In this document: in pieces, positions 17,735 to 26,704 of the stretch
Layout of the letters: each line of letters starts with the position of its first letter
Numbering within the stretch: the first letter of the stretch is position 1
Origin: Flavobacteriaceae bacterium NBU2977
GTDB lineage: Bacteria > Bacteroidota > Bacteroidia > Flavobacteriales > Flavobacteriaceae
Reading direction: 5' to 3'
Assembly: GCA_019931105.1 (NCBI GenBank)
Contig: JAIOUW010000001.1
Location: forward strand, 682,001 to 746,000
DNA: 64,000 nucleotides
Program-made: the position numbers and the translations under genes
Notes under the pieces: generated by a model
What the model saw: the letters and a program-made list of their open reading frames with translations, nothing else
What the model was told of the DNA's origin: nothing
Database searches by the model: none

Positions 17735-17755
17735 TCTGTTGGTATTTCAAATAAA

Positions 17756-17786
17756 ATGAGGGGAATATACGTAATATTCCCCTCAT
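17756..17786 (-). terminator. Strong hairpin terminator after galE
   Basis: Two perfect 13-nt arms (ATGAGGGGAATAT and its complement) enclose a 5-nt loop. On the minus strand they are followed by TTTTATTTG. It lies between the galE stop at 17832 and the amidohydrolase start at 17734, so it should end the aminotransferase-galE transcript. Confidence 0.8.
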
Positions 17787-17831
17787 TATCATAATTACCT
17801 TTAAATGGTCCTATTCTATTTCAAATGGGCG

Positions 17832-18848
17832 TCATCCCCGTATTTTCCGTTCCCAGTCCCATGCAGATTTCATTGCTTGGTCAAGGGTATACTCGGCCTT
17901 CCAACCCAAAACTTTGTTCGCCTTGGTCGTATCGGCATAAGCGGTAGTTATATCACCTGGCCGTCTTCCGACAATTTTGTAGTTCAGTTTTTTTCCCGAA
18001 ACCCGTTCAAAACTTCGAATGGCCTCCAAAACCGAACTTCCTTTGCCCGTGCCCACGTTGAAGACTTCATAGTTCTCTTTATTTTTGGCTTCTAAAAGTC
18101 TTTTTAGGGCGACCACATGGGCTTTTGCCAAATCGACCACATAAATATAGTCGCGTATGCATGTGCCATCTTCGGTCGGGTAATCATCACCAAAAACGGA
18201 TAACTGTTCTCTTAAGCCAACACCGGTTTGCGTAATAAACGGGACTAGATTTTGCGGAACGCCTATCGGCAGCTCCCCTATTTCGGTGCTCGGATGTGCC
18301 CCCATCGGATTAAAATAACGCAGCGCGATCGCATTCAAATTGGGGGTCACCTTACATGTATCGGCAATAATCTCTTCGCCCATCTGCTTTGTATTGCCAT
18401 AAGGAGATTCGGCCGGTTTGACGGGCGCATCCTCTGTAATCGGCATCTTATCGGCCTGACCGTAAACGGTACAGGAAGAACTGAAAATGAAGCTCGACTT
18501 ATCCTTTTTTTTCAGTTCCTTTAACAAATAAACAAGGGTGCCAATGTTATTTTCATAATACAGCAATGGTTTTTCAACACTTTCGCCAACGGCCTTGGAC
18601 GCCGCGAAATGGATAACGCCCTCGACATCATGGTGCCTTTTGAAAAAATCCTCGACTTTGGCTTTTTCCTTAAGATCCAGCTTTTCGAAAATCGGGGTCT
18701 TACCCGTAATGGCCGTAATTCCCTTCAATACATTTTCAGAAGAGTTCGAGCAATCGTCTATAATGACCACTTCGAAACCTTCGTTTTGCAATTCGACAAC
18801 TGTATGCGAGCCGATAAAGCCCAACCCGCCCGTAACAAGTATTTTCAT
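17832..18848 (-). CDS. galE: UDP-glucose 4-epimerase
   Basis: NAD-dependent extended SDR enzyme that interconverts UDP-glucose and UDP-galactose. Its 338 residues match the family length. The Rossmann motif GGLGFIGSHTV is at about residues 7-17, the catalytic Ser/Tyr-x3-Lys is seen as FSSSCTVYG and SPYGNTKQ, and it has ALRYFNPMGAHPS and CIRDYIYVVDLAKAHV typical of GalE. It lies 53 bp downstream of the aminotransferase at 18902 on the same strand. Together with waaA opposite, the context suggests surface polysaccharide or lipooligosaccharide synthesis. Confidence 0.95.
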   Translation of the reverse strand: MKILVTGGLGFIGSHTVVELQNEGFEVVIIDDCSNSSENVLKGITAITGKTPIFEKLDLKEKAKVEDFFKRHHDVEGVIHFAASKAVGESVEKPLLYYENNIGTLVYLLKELKKKDKSSFIFSSSCTVYGQADKMPITEDAPVKPAESPYGNTKQMGEEIIADTCKVTPNLNAIALRYFNPMGAHPSTEIGELPIGVPQNLVPFITQTGVGLREQLSVFGDDYPTEDGTCIRDYIYVVDLAKAHVVALKRLLEAKNKENYEVFNVGTGKGSSVLEAIRSFERVSGKKLNYKIVGRRPGDITTAYADTTKANKVLGWKAEYTLDQAMKSAWDWERKIRG

Positions 18849-18901
18849 TTAATTATAATCTTTGGTTAGTGTACGAACGTCAAAATTAGCAATATCGTTT
18901 A

Positions 18902-20056
18902 TCACGCATTGACAAAACCGATGACCGTAGATGAAATAAAGGCAATCTGCTCATCATCAAGCTCGGTATGCATCGGCAACGAGATGACCTCTTCGACCAA
19001 CTGATTGGTAACCGCGAAATCTTTTTCATCATATCTAGTGTCGGCATAAGCCTTTTGCCTGTGCAAGGGTATCGGGTAGTATACACCGCACGGAATATTT
19101 TTCTCGCCCAGATGTGTGACCAAGGCATCCCTTTTTCCATTGGTTATCCGTAAGGTGTACTGATGAAAAACATGGCAATCACATGTATCGTTACCATCTT
19201 TGCAGGTGTGGTTTGTTCTGGGCAACACTATGTTTTCCTGACCGTAAAAAGCGGCCGAATACTTGTCTGCGGCTTCCCTTCTACGGTTGCAATATTCATC
19301 CAATTTTGGCAATTTGGCCCTTAAAACGGCGGCTTGAATCGAATCTAAACGTGAGTTTACGCCCACGACATCGTGATGGTACCTTTCATACATGCCATGG
19401 TTCACGATTCCTCTTAACCTATGTGCAAGGGTATCATCATTGGTGAAAATAGCCCCTCCATCTCCATAGCAACCCAGATTTTTAGACGGAAAGAATGAAG
19501 TCGCACCGACGTGGCCCATGGCACCTGATTTTTGTTTATCGCCATTTTTAAAAGTATAGCTGGCACCTATGGCCTGGGCATTATCTTCAATGACATAAAG
19601 ATCATGCTTTTCGGCAAGTGCCAAAATTGCATCCATATCGGCACATTGGCCAAATAGATGAACAGGCACGATTGCTTTTGTCTTTGGTGTAATTGATCTT
19701 TCTACAGCGGCCAAATCGATATTGAAAGTCTCGGGATCCACATCGACAAGAACCGGGGTCAATTGCAAAAGGGCGATTACCTCGACCGTTGCGGCAAAGG
19801 TAAAATCAGCGGTAATGACCTCGTCGCCCGGCTTCAAACCCAACCCCATCATGGCAATCTGTAGGGCATCGGTACCGTTAGCGCACGGAATAACATGTTT
19901 GACCCCCAAATAATCTTCAAGTTCTTTTTGAAAAGCATGTACTTCCGGTCCATTGATAAAGGCCGATGTTTCCATTATATTGACCAGTGCGGAATTGATT
20001 TGGTCTTTTATTCCCTCATATTGGCCGCCCAAATCGACCATCTGGATTTTTCTCAT
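18902..20056 (-). CDS. DegT/DnrJ/EryC1/StrS-type sugar aminotransferase
   Basis: PLP-dependent aminotransferase of 384 residues that aminates nucleotide-linked keto sugars. It has GPEVHAFQKELEDYLG, CANGTDALQIAM, the cofactor segment VIEDNAQAIGA, the PLP lysine in FFPSKNLGCYGDGGAIF and GVNSRLDSIQAAVL. An unusual stretch near residue 290 (NHTCKDGNDTCDCHVF) holds three cysteines and a His in a loop. Such enzymes make amino sugars for O-antigen or glycans. It is followed by galE and is divergent from waaA. Confidence 0.92.
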   Translation of the reverse strand: MRKIQMVDLGGQYEGIKDQINSALVNIMETSAFINGPEVHAFQKELEDYLGVKHVIPCANGTDALQIAMMGLGLKPGDEVITADFTFAATVEVIALLQLTPVLVDVDPETFNIDLAAVERSITPKTKAIVPVHLFGQCADMDAILALAEKHDLYVIEDNAQAIGASYTFKNGDKQKSGAMGHVGATSFFPSKNLGCYGDGGAIFTNDDTLAHRLRGIVNHGMYERYHHDVVGVNSRLDSIQAAVLRAKLPKLDEYCNRRREAADKYSAAFYGQENIVLPRTNHTCKDGNDTCDCHVFHQYTLRITNGKRDALVTHLGEKNIPCGVYYPIPLHRQKAYADTRYDEKDFAVTNQLVEEVISLPMHTELDDEQIAFISSTVIGFVNA

Positions 20057-20148
20057 CGCGAATTTTAAACAAGTTTCGACACAAAAATACGAAACGGCGA
20101 ACTATGATTTCTTTAAAGAAACGTAATTTAGCCCCAAACGATACTTAG

Positions 20149-21384
20149 GTGCAATTTGTCTATAATTTTGTAGCGCTCATCAGCTGGTTCTTTTTAAAAG
20201 CGGTGGCACTTTTCAACCCAAAGATCAGGCTTTTCGTTCAAGGCAGAAAAAATGTCATTCCGACCTTAAAGAATGCCATTTCAGGATCCGATGAAATTAT
20301 ATGGGTACACGTCGCATCATTGGGAGAGTTCGAACAAGGGCTTCCAATAATGGAGAAATTACGCACCGAATTTCCAACGTATAAAATATTGGTAAGTTTT
20401 TTTTCCCCATCGGGATATGAAATCAAAAAAGATACCCGGGTCGCAGACCTGACCACATATCTTCCTATCGATACGGCCAAAAATGCCACTCTTTTTTTAG
20501 AATTTGCCCGTCCTAAATTGGCCATATTCATCAAATATGAAATCTGGCCGAACTATTTGAAAGAACTAAACAAGAGACAGATCCCGACCATTTTGGCCTC
20601 CGCTATATTCAAACAGAACCAAATATATTTTAAATGGTACGGTGGCTTTATGCGCGACACCCTGAGAACCTTTTCGCATATTTTTCTACAGGACGATTCG
20701 TCAGCCCGATTGCTCGAATCTATAGGAATAAAAAATACAACCGTTAGCGGTGACACGCGCCTCGATAGGGTTTCAGAAATTTTGGAACGCGATAACCGGC
20801 TTTCTTTTCTAGAGCAATTCAAAAAGAACCGTCTGTGCTTTGTGGCAGGAAGCACCTGGCCAGAAGATGAGGCTATTCTTGTCGATTACATAAACAACGC
20901 GCCCAAGGGCCTTAAGTATGTCTTGGCACCCCATAAAATCGAAAACAACAAAATATTGGGGCTGACCGGGGCGATTTCGAAGAAAACGGTACGCTATTCA
21001 AAATTTGATGAAAATACCATTGCCGACTTTGAGGTACTCATTATTGACCATATCGGACTGCTGACCAAAATATATAGCTATGCGGATATTGCCTACGTGG
21101 GCGGGGGTTTTGCCACAGGTCTTCACAATACCCTTGAACCTGCCGTTTTTGGAATTCCTGTAATTGTCGGCCCTAATTACCATGGTTTCAAGGAGGCCGA
21201 AGATCTAGTGGCCAAAAAAGGGATTCTATCGGTCGCCGATAGCTTTCAGTTCAGTGAACTGATGAAAAAATTGCTCGACGATGTAGGACTTCGTTCAAAA
21301 AGCGGAACCATAAACGCATCCTATATTTCCAAAAACAAGGGCGCAAGCATCCAGATTATTGAGTACATCCGTAAATTACTCTGA
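20149..21384 (+). CDS. waaA: 3-deoxy-D-manno-octulosonic acid transferase
   Basis: Adds Kdo from CMP-Kdo to lipid A precursor in the inner membrane. The 411-residue protein starts with a membrane anchor (YNFVALISWFFLKAVALFNPKIRLFVQGRK), then has the N-terminal Rossmann domain (WVHVASLGEFEQGLPI), FIKYEIWPNY and the C-terminal GT domain (FVAGSTWPEDE, APHKIE, YVGGGFATGLHNTLEPAVFGIPVI). The frame begins at a GTG; this gives the expected family N-terminus, so I keep it. It is divergent from the aminotransferase gene. Confidence 0.95.
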   Translation: MQFVYNFVALISWFFLKAVALFNPKIRLFVQGRKNVIPTLKNAISGSDEIIWVHVASLGEFEQGLPIMEKLRTEFPTYKILVSFFSPSGYEIKKDTRVADLTTYLPIDTAKNATLFLEFARPKLAIFIKYEIWPNYLKELNKRQIPTILASAIFKQNQIYFKWYGGFMRDTLRTFSHIFLQDDSSARLLESIGIKNTTVSGDTRLDRVSEILERDNRLSFLEQFKKNRLCFVAGSTWPEDEAILVDYINNAPKGLKYVLAPHKIENNKILGLTGAISKKTVRYSKFDENTIADFEVLIIDHIGLLTKIYSYADIAYVGGGFATGLHNTLEPAVFGIPVIVGPNYHGFKEAEDLVAKKGILSVADSFQFSELMKKLLDDVGLRSKSGTINASYISKNKGASIQIIEYIRKLL

Positions 21385-21401
21385 ACCTGTTTTGCCCTGA
21401 T

Positions 21402-21647
21402 ATGAATTTTTTTAGGATCATCCTACTTTCGGCCATATGCCACACTTTTATTTCTTGTCGCGAAACTTTGGGAGAACAACACCAAGATTCTAGAAAAGAA
21501 CAATCGGTTCCATCATACGATTCGGTGCAATTGCGAAAAACACCTGACGTTGACAAGTCACGTGATTCTGACGATACCAAACCTAAGAAACCTTTACGGT
21601 CTAAAAAACGTGATACACTAAAACCATTGCAGGCGAAACTGCAATAA
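21402..21647 (+). CDS. Small putative lipoprotein, 81 residues
   Basis: A short protein with a lipoprotein-like signal (LSAICHTFISC, with Cys19 as the likely lipidation site) and a charged, Lys/Asp/Ser-rich tail of about 60 residues without predicted structure. It lies 17 bp after waaA on the same strand and 60 bp before the transporter gene, so it may be part of either unit. I do not recognise a family. Gene status is moderately likely from the signal sequence and position. Confidence 0.6.
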   Translation: MNFFRIILLSAICHTFISCRETLGEQHQDSRKEQSVPSYDSVQLRKTPDVDKSRDSDDTKPKKPLRSKKRDTLKPLQAKLQ

Positions 21648-21707
21648 AATGACTTGAGTTCGTTTGTCGATTTTTGTTAGCTTTACAAAAACCAACAAAC
21701 CATCTCA

Positions 21708-23030
21708 ATGAATTCCAAGATTTTAAGAATTTCCATGATCGCTGCACTAGCAGGATTTTTGTTCGGATTCGACACCGTAGTTATCTCAGGGGCGGAGAAA
21801 AAATTGCAACTCCTTTGGAACTCCTCAGATGCCTTTCATGGTACGGTCGTAATCGGAATGGCCCTTTTCGGCACGATAGTAGGAGCCGTATTCGGTGGCT
21901 TTCCTACCAATAAAATAGGTCGAAAAAATACACTAATTTGGATTGGAATACTTTTTACGGTCTCGGCAATTGGTTCTGCATTCGCAAATGATCCTTATAC
22001 TTTTGCCATCGCAAGGTTTATCGGAGGTCTGGGAATCGGGGCCTCGACCGTTGCGGCACCCGCCTACATCTCGGAAATTGCCCCCGCCGAACATCGTGGC
22101 AGACTGGTCGGCCTATATCAGTTTATGTTGGTATTCGGTATTTTGATGGCATTCGTTTCGAATTATGCCCTGAGTGATATGGGTGATGATGATTGGCGGT
22201 GGATGGTCGGGGTAGAAGCCTTCCCGGCGATTATCTATACTATGTTCGTCTTCACTGTGCCCAAAAGTCCGCGTTGGCTTTTGACCAAAAACAGAATTCA
22301 CGAGGCACGCGAAATTCTTGCCGCGACAAATCCTGAATTGACGGTAGAAGCTTTACAAACTAGTATGGATGCCACACAAGGAAAGCATGAAAACTCCGAA
22401 AGCATTTTCATGAAGAAATATCGATTTCCCTTGATATTGGCATTTTTGATCGCTTTTTTCAACCAATTTTCGGGCATCAACGCATTTTTGTACTATGCCC
22501 CACGAATTTTTGAATCGGCCGGATTGGGTGAAAGCACTGCACTATTAAGCAGTATCGGTATCGGAATTACCAATCTGTTATTTACTTTGGTCGGCATATT
22601 CTTGATCGACAGGTTGGGCCGAAAACAATTAATGTATATAGGTTCGGTAGGGTACATCGTATCGTTATCATTGGTATCGGCCGCCTTTATCTTGGAGTGG
22701 AGCGGACTAGCGGTACCCATTTTTCTTTTTCTTTTCATTGCTTCTCATGCAATTGGCCAGGGGGCTGTTATCTGGGTATTCATTTCAGAAATATTTCCGA
22801 ACCACCTTAGAGGTTCGGGACAATCATTCGGCAGTTCAACACATTGGGTACTAGCTTGGCTCATACCTTCATCAATTCCATTTTTGTTCGGGTGGATAGG
22901 CCCAGGGCCCGTGTTCGCCTTTTTTGCCTTTATGATGGTGCTCCAATTATTGTTCGTTCGTTTCATGATGCCAGAGACCAAGGGCGTTTCTTTAGAGGCC
23001 CTTACCAAGAAATTGATCAAAGGAGAATGA
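21708..23030 (+). CDS. MFS sugar porter (sugar:H+ symporter family)
   Basis: A 440-residue inner-membrane transporter with twelve hydrophobic segments. Sugar-porter signatures are present: GFDTVVISGA in helix 1, GRKNTL in the loop between helices 2 and 3, RFIGGLGIGASTVAAPAYISEIAPAEHRG, NQFSGINAFLYYAPRIFE in helix 7, and the C-terminal PETKGVSLE. It is close in type to xylose or galactose symporters, but the substrate cannot be told. It appears to be a single-gene unit after the small lipoprotein gene. Confidence 0.93.
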   Translation: MNSKILRISMIAALAGFLFGFDTVVISGAEKKLQLLWNSSDAFHGTVVIGMALFGTIVGAVFGGFPTNKIGRKNTLIWIGILFTVSAIGSAFANDPYTFAIARFIGGLGIGASTVAAPAYISEIAPAEHRGRLVGLYQFMLVFGILMAFVSNYALSDMGDDDWRWMVGVEAFPAIIYTMFVFTVPKSPRWLLTKNRIHEAREILAATNPELTVEALQTSMDATQGKHENSESIFMKKYRFPLILAFLIAFFNQFSGINAFLYYAPRIFESAGLGESTALLSSIGIGITNLLFTLVGIFLIDRLGRKQLMYIGSVGYIVSLSLVSAAFILEWSGLAVPIFLFLFIASHAIGQGAVIWVFISEIFPNHLRGSGQSFGSSTHWVLAWLIPSSIPFLFGWIGPGPVFAFFAFMMVLQLLFVRFMMPETKGVSLEALTKKLIKGE

Positions 23031-23182
23031 TAGACCAAGGTCTTTAAGCTTAACGGCTTGTCGATTATTTCGACCTTTTATCGCCTGAACACACTAATTA
23101 TGAAGCTGTTAGTCGAAATAATTGTTGAAAAATCCTATTATTCGACTTCAAATCACTACATTTAAGGTAAATAATAATAATC

Positions 23183-23311
23183 ATGGAACAGGAAATTACC
23201 TTCGGCGCAAGGTTATTGAACGGTTTCTTAAGTGTAATGGTGGTCGTTTTGGTAGGTATTTTACTTGCCGTTGTCGTTAGCCTTATACTTTGGGCGTTCG
23301 GTTTCTTTTAG
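23183..23311 (+). CDS. Small single-helix membrane peptide, 42 residues
   Basis: An ATG frame of 42 codons ending TAG, with a polar start (MEQEITFGARLLNGFL) and one hydrophobic helix at about residues 17-40 (VMVVVLVGILLAVVVSLILW). It is followed by a strong terminator at 23384-23411 and preceded by about 150 bp of non-coding sequence with inverted repeats. The good codon use, the helix and the terminator suggest a real small gene. I do not recognise a family. Confidence 0.6.
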   Translation: MEQEITFGARLLNGFLSVMVVVLVGILLAVVVSLILWAFGFF

Positions 23312-23383
23312 AAAATGCCGTATTAATTTCCCCAAATTTTGTGCCCCTATTTATTGTTTACCATTTTGATTTTGACAAGTACC

Positions 23384-23411
23384 AAAAAAGCCCCTTATCG
23401 GGGCTTTTTTT
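23384..23411. terminator. Bidirectional Rho-independent terminator
   Basis: Arms GCCCC and GGGGC with a 5-nt loop, flanked by runs of A on the left and T on the right, so it works on both strands. It lies between the small membrane-peptide gene (plus strand) and the 74-residue gene at 23433-23657 (minus strand), which converge here. Confidence 0.85.
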
Positions 23412-23432
23412 AGTCTGTTCCAATCATTAAAA

Positions 23433-23657
23433 CTAATCTACGGTAAGCCTGCCGTTTAACCGTTTATCAATTTTCTTTTTCTTTACGGTTATTCTTTTCA
23501 TGAGATCCATCAACTTCTCATCTTTGGTCTCCTTATATACCTCGTTGATCTTCAATATTAAATCCTTGGCTTCCCGAGAAGCCGTTACCCTATCGCTAGT
23601 AGACATATTGCTCATTTTCCTACTCTCGAATTCCAGGGCCAATTCTGTAAAATCCAT
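23433..23657 (-). CDS. Small helical hypothetical protein, 74 residues
   Basis: A charged, Lys/Glu/Asp-rich protein, probably all helical with coiled-coil character (ASREAKDLILKINEVYKETK), and no membrane segment or signal. I recognise no family. It converges with the small membrane-peptide gene at a shared terminator, and about 590 bp without genes lie upstream. Confidence 0.65.
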   Translation of the reverse strand: MDFTELALEFESRKMSNMSTSDRVTASREAKDLILKINEVYKETKDEKLMDLMKRITVKKKKIDKRLNGRLTVD

Positions 23658-24244
23658 GCTTGTTTTTATGCTAAGATACTTTAAACCAATAGGTTTAAGG
23701 TCCAGTATCCATTGTTAATCCTTATTAAATAATCAGCTTTCTATATTTGTGAAAACTTTAATATGCACAATATAGTAAGTGAAATCTTAAATTTAAATTA
23801 AATCATAACATTTTAATAAAAAAATAATCGAAACAGAAACACTTCCCGACATATAGGTCTATCTAACCAATCGGATCCGTACTAACTTTTTCGCGATACC
23901 CGATGTAACAAAGATTTTATAACGAAGATGCAAGAAGTTATGATAAGGGCATTTACGTACATATTAAAGCAACCGCGCTACATCATTACTTAAATACACT
24001 ACCTTTCAATGTTATGAATGGTTTGTAACGGCAATAGCCATTGGTTCAAATAGTATTCGCCAGGTAAAACTTCCCTTTCATGACATTTTGTTTCTAATCA
24101 CCCACTAACTTGAACTATGCGTATTTATGAACCTGTAAATTGAATTACTCTTGGTTATTAATTAAAGCACTTCAAGCCCAGGGCCCAAATAAAATATAAT
24201 ATGGTTTTGATAGTATATTTGTATAATACTATAAAGATCGAAGC
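23658..24244. other. Gene-free AT-rich stretch
   Basis: About 590 bp between divergent genes with no convincing coding frame; the longest ATG frame is about 20 codons. It holds a TATATTTG at 23742-23749 and another at 24214-24221, both matching the TAnnTTTG -7 element on the plus strand. The second serves msrB; the first has no gene within 490 bp and could start an untranslated RNA. I see no tRNA-like fold or tandem repeat. Confidence 0.5.
24214..24221 (+). promoter_or_regulatory. Probable -7 promoter element of msrB
   Basis: TATATTTG matches the Bacteroidota -7 consensus TAnnTTTG and lies 23 bp before the msrB ATG at 24245. There is no clear -33 TTTG at normal spacing. Confidence 0.5.
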
Positions 24245-24694
24245 ATGTTAACTTGGAAAGACATTATACACTTTACGGTTAGTGGAAACCCAAAACCTGA
24301 TCGAAGGGTTGAAAAGACCGAAGAGGAGTGGAGGGCGATATTGACTCCCGAACAATTCAGAATCACGCGAAAGGCTGGAACCGAAGTACCTCACAGTGGC
24401 GCACTATGCAGCAGATATGATGCCGGAAGATACAACTGTGTATGCTGTGGCACCCCTTTGTTCGATTCGACGATAAAGTTCGATTCAGGCACGGGTTGGC
24501 CAAGTTTTACCCAACCCATGAAAGAAAACGCGATCAAGTATATCAAGGACAGTTCATTTGGCATGGTTCGTGTCGAGGTTCAATGCAACACGTGTGACGC
24601 CCATCAAGGCCATGTCTTTCCAGATGGCCCGGAACCCAGTGGTCTAAGATATTGCATCAACTCCGAGTCGTTGATACTCCAGACGGATGCATAA
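24245..24694 (+). CDS. msrB: Methionine-R-sulfoxide reductase B
   Basis: Reduces the R-epimer of methionine sulfoxide in proteins. The 149-residue protein has both zinc CxxC pairs (NCVCCGTPLF and CNTCDAHQGHVF), the substrate motif FDSGTGWPSF, and the catalytic Cys in LRYCINSESL. There is no signal peptide, so it acts in the cytoplasm. It is the first gene of the set msrB - selO - small gene - msrA, which handles oxidised methionine and thiol stress. Confidence 0.96.
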   Translation: MLTWKDIIHFTVSGNPKPDRRVEKTEEEWRAILTPEQFRITRKAGTEVPHSGALCSRYDAGRYNCVCCGTPLFDSTIKFDSGTGWPSFTQPMKENAIKYIKDSSFGMVRVEVQCNTCDAHQGHVFPDGPEPSGLRYCINSESLILQTDA

Positions 24695-24727
24695 AAAGCG
24701 CTTTAATATAACCAAAGGGGCATCATT

Positions 24728-26296
24728 TTGACTTTAAGTTTAAAAATAAACGACCGTTTGACCAAAGAGTTGCCTGCCGACCCTATTAAAGAAAATGTAA
24801 GAAGACAGGTAAAGGAATCTTGCTTTTCTTATGTTAAGCCAAAAAAACCTGGCAATCCGTTTCTTTTACATACATCTCCCGAAATGATCGGAGCACTAGG
24901 TCTTTCGGATGCAGATAGCAGTTCAAAAGATTTTTTGGAAGTATTTACAGGCTCGCAGATTTTGCCGAAAACCAATCCCTACGCCATGTGCTATGGCGGA
25001 CATCAATTCGGCAATTGGGCCGGACAATTAGGTGATGGAAGAGCTATCAATCTTGCCGAAATAGAACACGACGACAAACGCTGGGCATTACAATTGAAAG
25101 GTGCAGGCGAAACTCCGTATTCACGCTCTGCAGATGGCCTTGCAGTGCTTCGCTCCTCCATTCGAGAGTATCTGTGCAGTGAGGCCATGCACCATTTAGG
25201 AGTTCCAACGACTCGCGCATTGTCCTTGGCACTTTCAGGGGATCAAGTATTGCGCGACGTCATGTACGATGGAAACCCTGCTTATGAAAAAGGAGCCATT
25301 GTTACCAGGGTCGCCCCATCATTTCTGCGTTTCGGAAGTTATGAGATTTTTTCGGCAAGAGGAGATAAGAAGACATTGAAGACATTGGTCGATTACACCA
25401 TACGCAACCACTATTCCCATCTCGGGAAACCTTCAAAAAAAGCATATGTCAATTTTCTCAAGGAAGTGGCCATCAAGAGCTTGAAAATGGTCATTCATTG
25501 GCAAAGGGTAGGTTTTGTGCACGGCGTTATAAACACTGACAACATGTCGATTTTAGGACTCACCATAGATTATGGCCCTTACGGATGGTTGGAAGGTTAC
25601 GATCATGGATGGACACCTAATACCACAGACAGGGCAAACAAACGATATCGTTACGGCGCCCAGCCTCAAATCGTGCTATGGAATCTATTTCAACTGGCCA
25701 ACGCCCTCTATCCTTTAATCGAACAAGCCGAACCCCTTGAAACCATATTGAAAGAATATCAGGAAGAACTTGATGCAGCCCATTTAGCGATGATGCGGTC
25801 TAAACTCGGATTACAACTAGAAAACAATTCTGATATTATGCTAATTGAGGTTTTGGAGAAGATGATGCAGCGTTCTGAGACCGATATGACCATTTTTTTT
25901 AGAAATCTGGCCAATCTTGAAAAAGGCGCTTATGAAAATTGGTTTCCCGTGGTGAAAAAGGCTTTTTATAGACCCGAAGAAATAAGAGATCGAATAAAAG
26001 AAGAATGGTTTGATTGGTTTAAAAACTATGCCGAAAGGTTATCCTTGGAAAAATTAGGCGATAATCAACGTAAAATTGAAATGAACAAGGTCAACCCCAA
26101 ATATGTTCTGCGCAATTACATGGCCCAATTAGCGATTGATGAAGCCGACAAAGGAAGTTATGGACTGATTGAAGAGCTATTCGTGTTACTGAAAAAACCC
26201 TATGATGAACAGCCGGGCAAAGAAAAATGGTTTGCCAAACGGCCCGAATGGGCTAGACACAAGGTAGGATGCTCCATGCTTTCCTGTAGCTCTTGA
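24728..26296 (+). CDS. selO: SelO/YdiU-type protein adenylyltransferase (pseudokinase fold)
   Basis: SelO proteins transfer AMP from ATP to Ser, Thr or Tyr of target proteins and affect glutathionylation under oxidative stress. The 522-residue protein shows the kinase-like core: LQLKGAGETPYSRSADG at about residue 120, and VINTDNMSILGLTIDYGPYG at about 263-282, with the Asn and Asp that bind metal. It ends in CSMLSCSS, the conserved C-terminal Cys motif of the family. The frame opens with TTG at 24728; this start gives the usual N-terminus LKINDRLTKELPADP. It lies 33 bp after msrB. Confidence 0.94.
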   Translation: MTLSLKINDRLTKELPADPIKENVRRQVKESCFSYVKPKKPGNPFLLHTSPEMIGALGLSDADSSSKDFLEVFTGSQILPKTNPYAMCYGGHQFGNWAGQLGDGRAINLAEIEHDDKRWALQLKGAGETPYSRSADGLAVLRSSIREYLCSEAMHHLGVPTTRALSLALSGDQVLRDVMYDGNPAYEKGAIVTRVAPSFLRFGSYEIFSARGDKKTLKTLVDYTIRNHYSHLGKPSKKAYVNFLKEVAIKSLKMVIHWQRVGFVHGVINTDNMSILGLTIDYGPYGWLEGYDHGWTPNTTDRANKRYRYGAQPQIVLWNLFQLANALYPLIEQAEPLETILKEYQEELDAAHLAMMRSKLGLQLENNSDIMLIEVLEKMMQRSETDMTIFFRNLANLEKGAYENWFPVVKKAFYRPEEIRDRIKEEWFDWFKNYAERLSLEKLGDNQRKIEMNKVNPKYVLRNYMAQLAIDEADKGSYGLIEELFVLLKKPYDEQPGKEKWFAKRPEWARHKVGCSMLSCSS

Positions 26297-26328
26297 AAAA
26301 TTATCGGCCAAACCTTATGGTGTAAATA

Positions 26329-26601
26329 ATGAACGAATCGGTTCTAAATATGATGGATAAAATACCCGAAGGTTATTCAGAAGGTATTTATTGCGGTACC
26401 AAATATGGAATAACAAAAACCTTTTTCAATAAGGGCAAATCACTTAAAATTTTTGGCAAGGCCCTGGGAGGATCTGATTTTGTAAGTTTCAATTATTATT
26501 TCATAAAAAATGAAGGTTTATTAAAGCCATGTGAGATGCCTGAATCAAAAGTCATTGATTTTCTTCAAAAATTGATGCTTACGCCTGACAAGGAACAATG
26601 A
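26329..26601 (+). CDS. Small conserved protein of the methionine-sulfoxide cluster, 90 residues
   Basis: A soluble protein without a named domain, with GYSEGIYCGTKYGITKTFF in the N-terminal half and LLKPCEMPESKVIDFLQ in the C-terminal half. I recall similar small proteins beside msr genes in other Flavobacteriia, sometimes mislabelled peptide methionine sulfoxide reductase because of the neighbour; no MsrA or MsrB active site is present here. It lies 32 bp after selO and 103 bp before msrA. The two Cys could be redox-active, which I cannot show. Confidence 0.78.
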   Translation: MNESVLNMMDKIPEGYSEGIYCGTKYGITKTFFNKGKSLKIFGKALGGSDFVSFNYYFIKNEGLLKPCEMPESKVIDFLQKLMLTPDKEQ

Positions 26602-26704
26602 GCCATAAATAATCGCTTTGAATTGACTTTCGCGTTATTCCATGTAATTTTATTATGCGATTGCAGACTAAATAAAGAAGTTTTCTAAATAAAAAAATAT
26701 CAAA

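Noticed and set aside
23928-23993. A 21-codon ATG frame in the gene-free stretch
   Set aside because: Too short, no motif, and no promoter or spacing that supports it.
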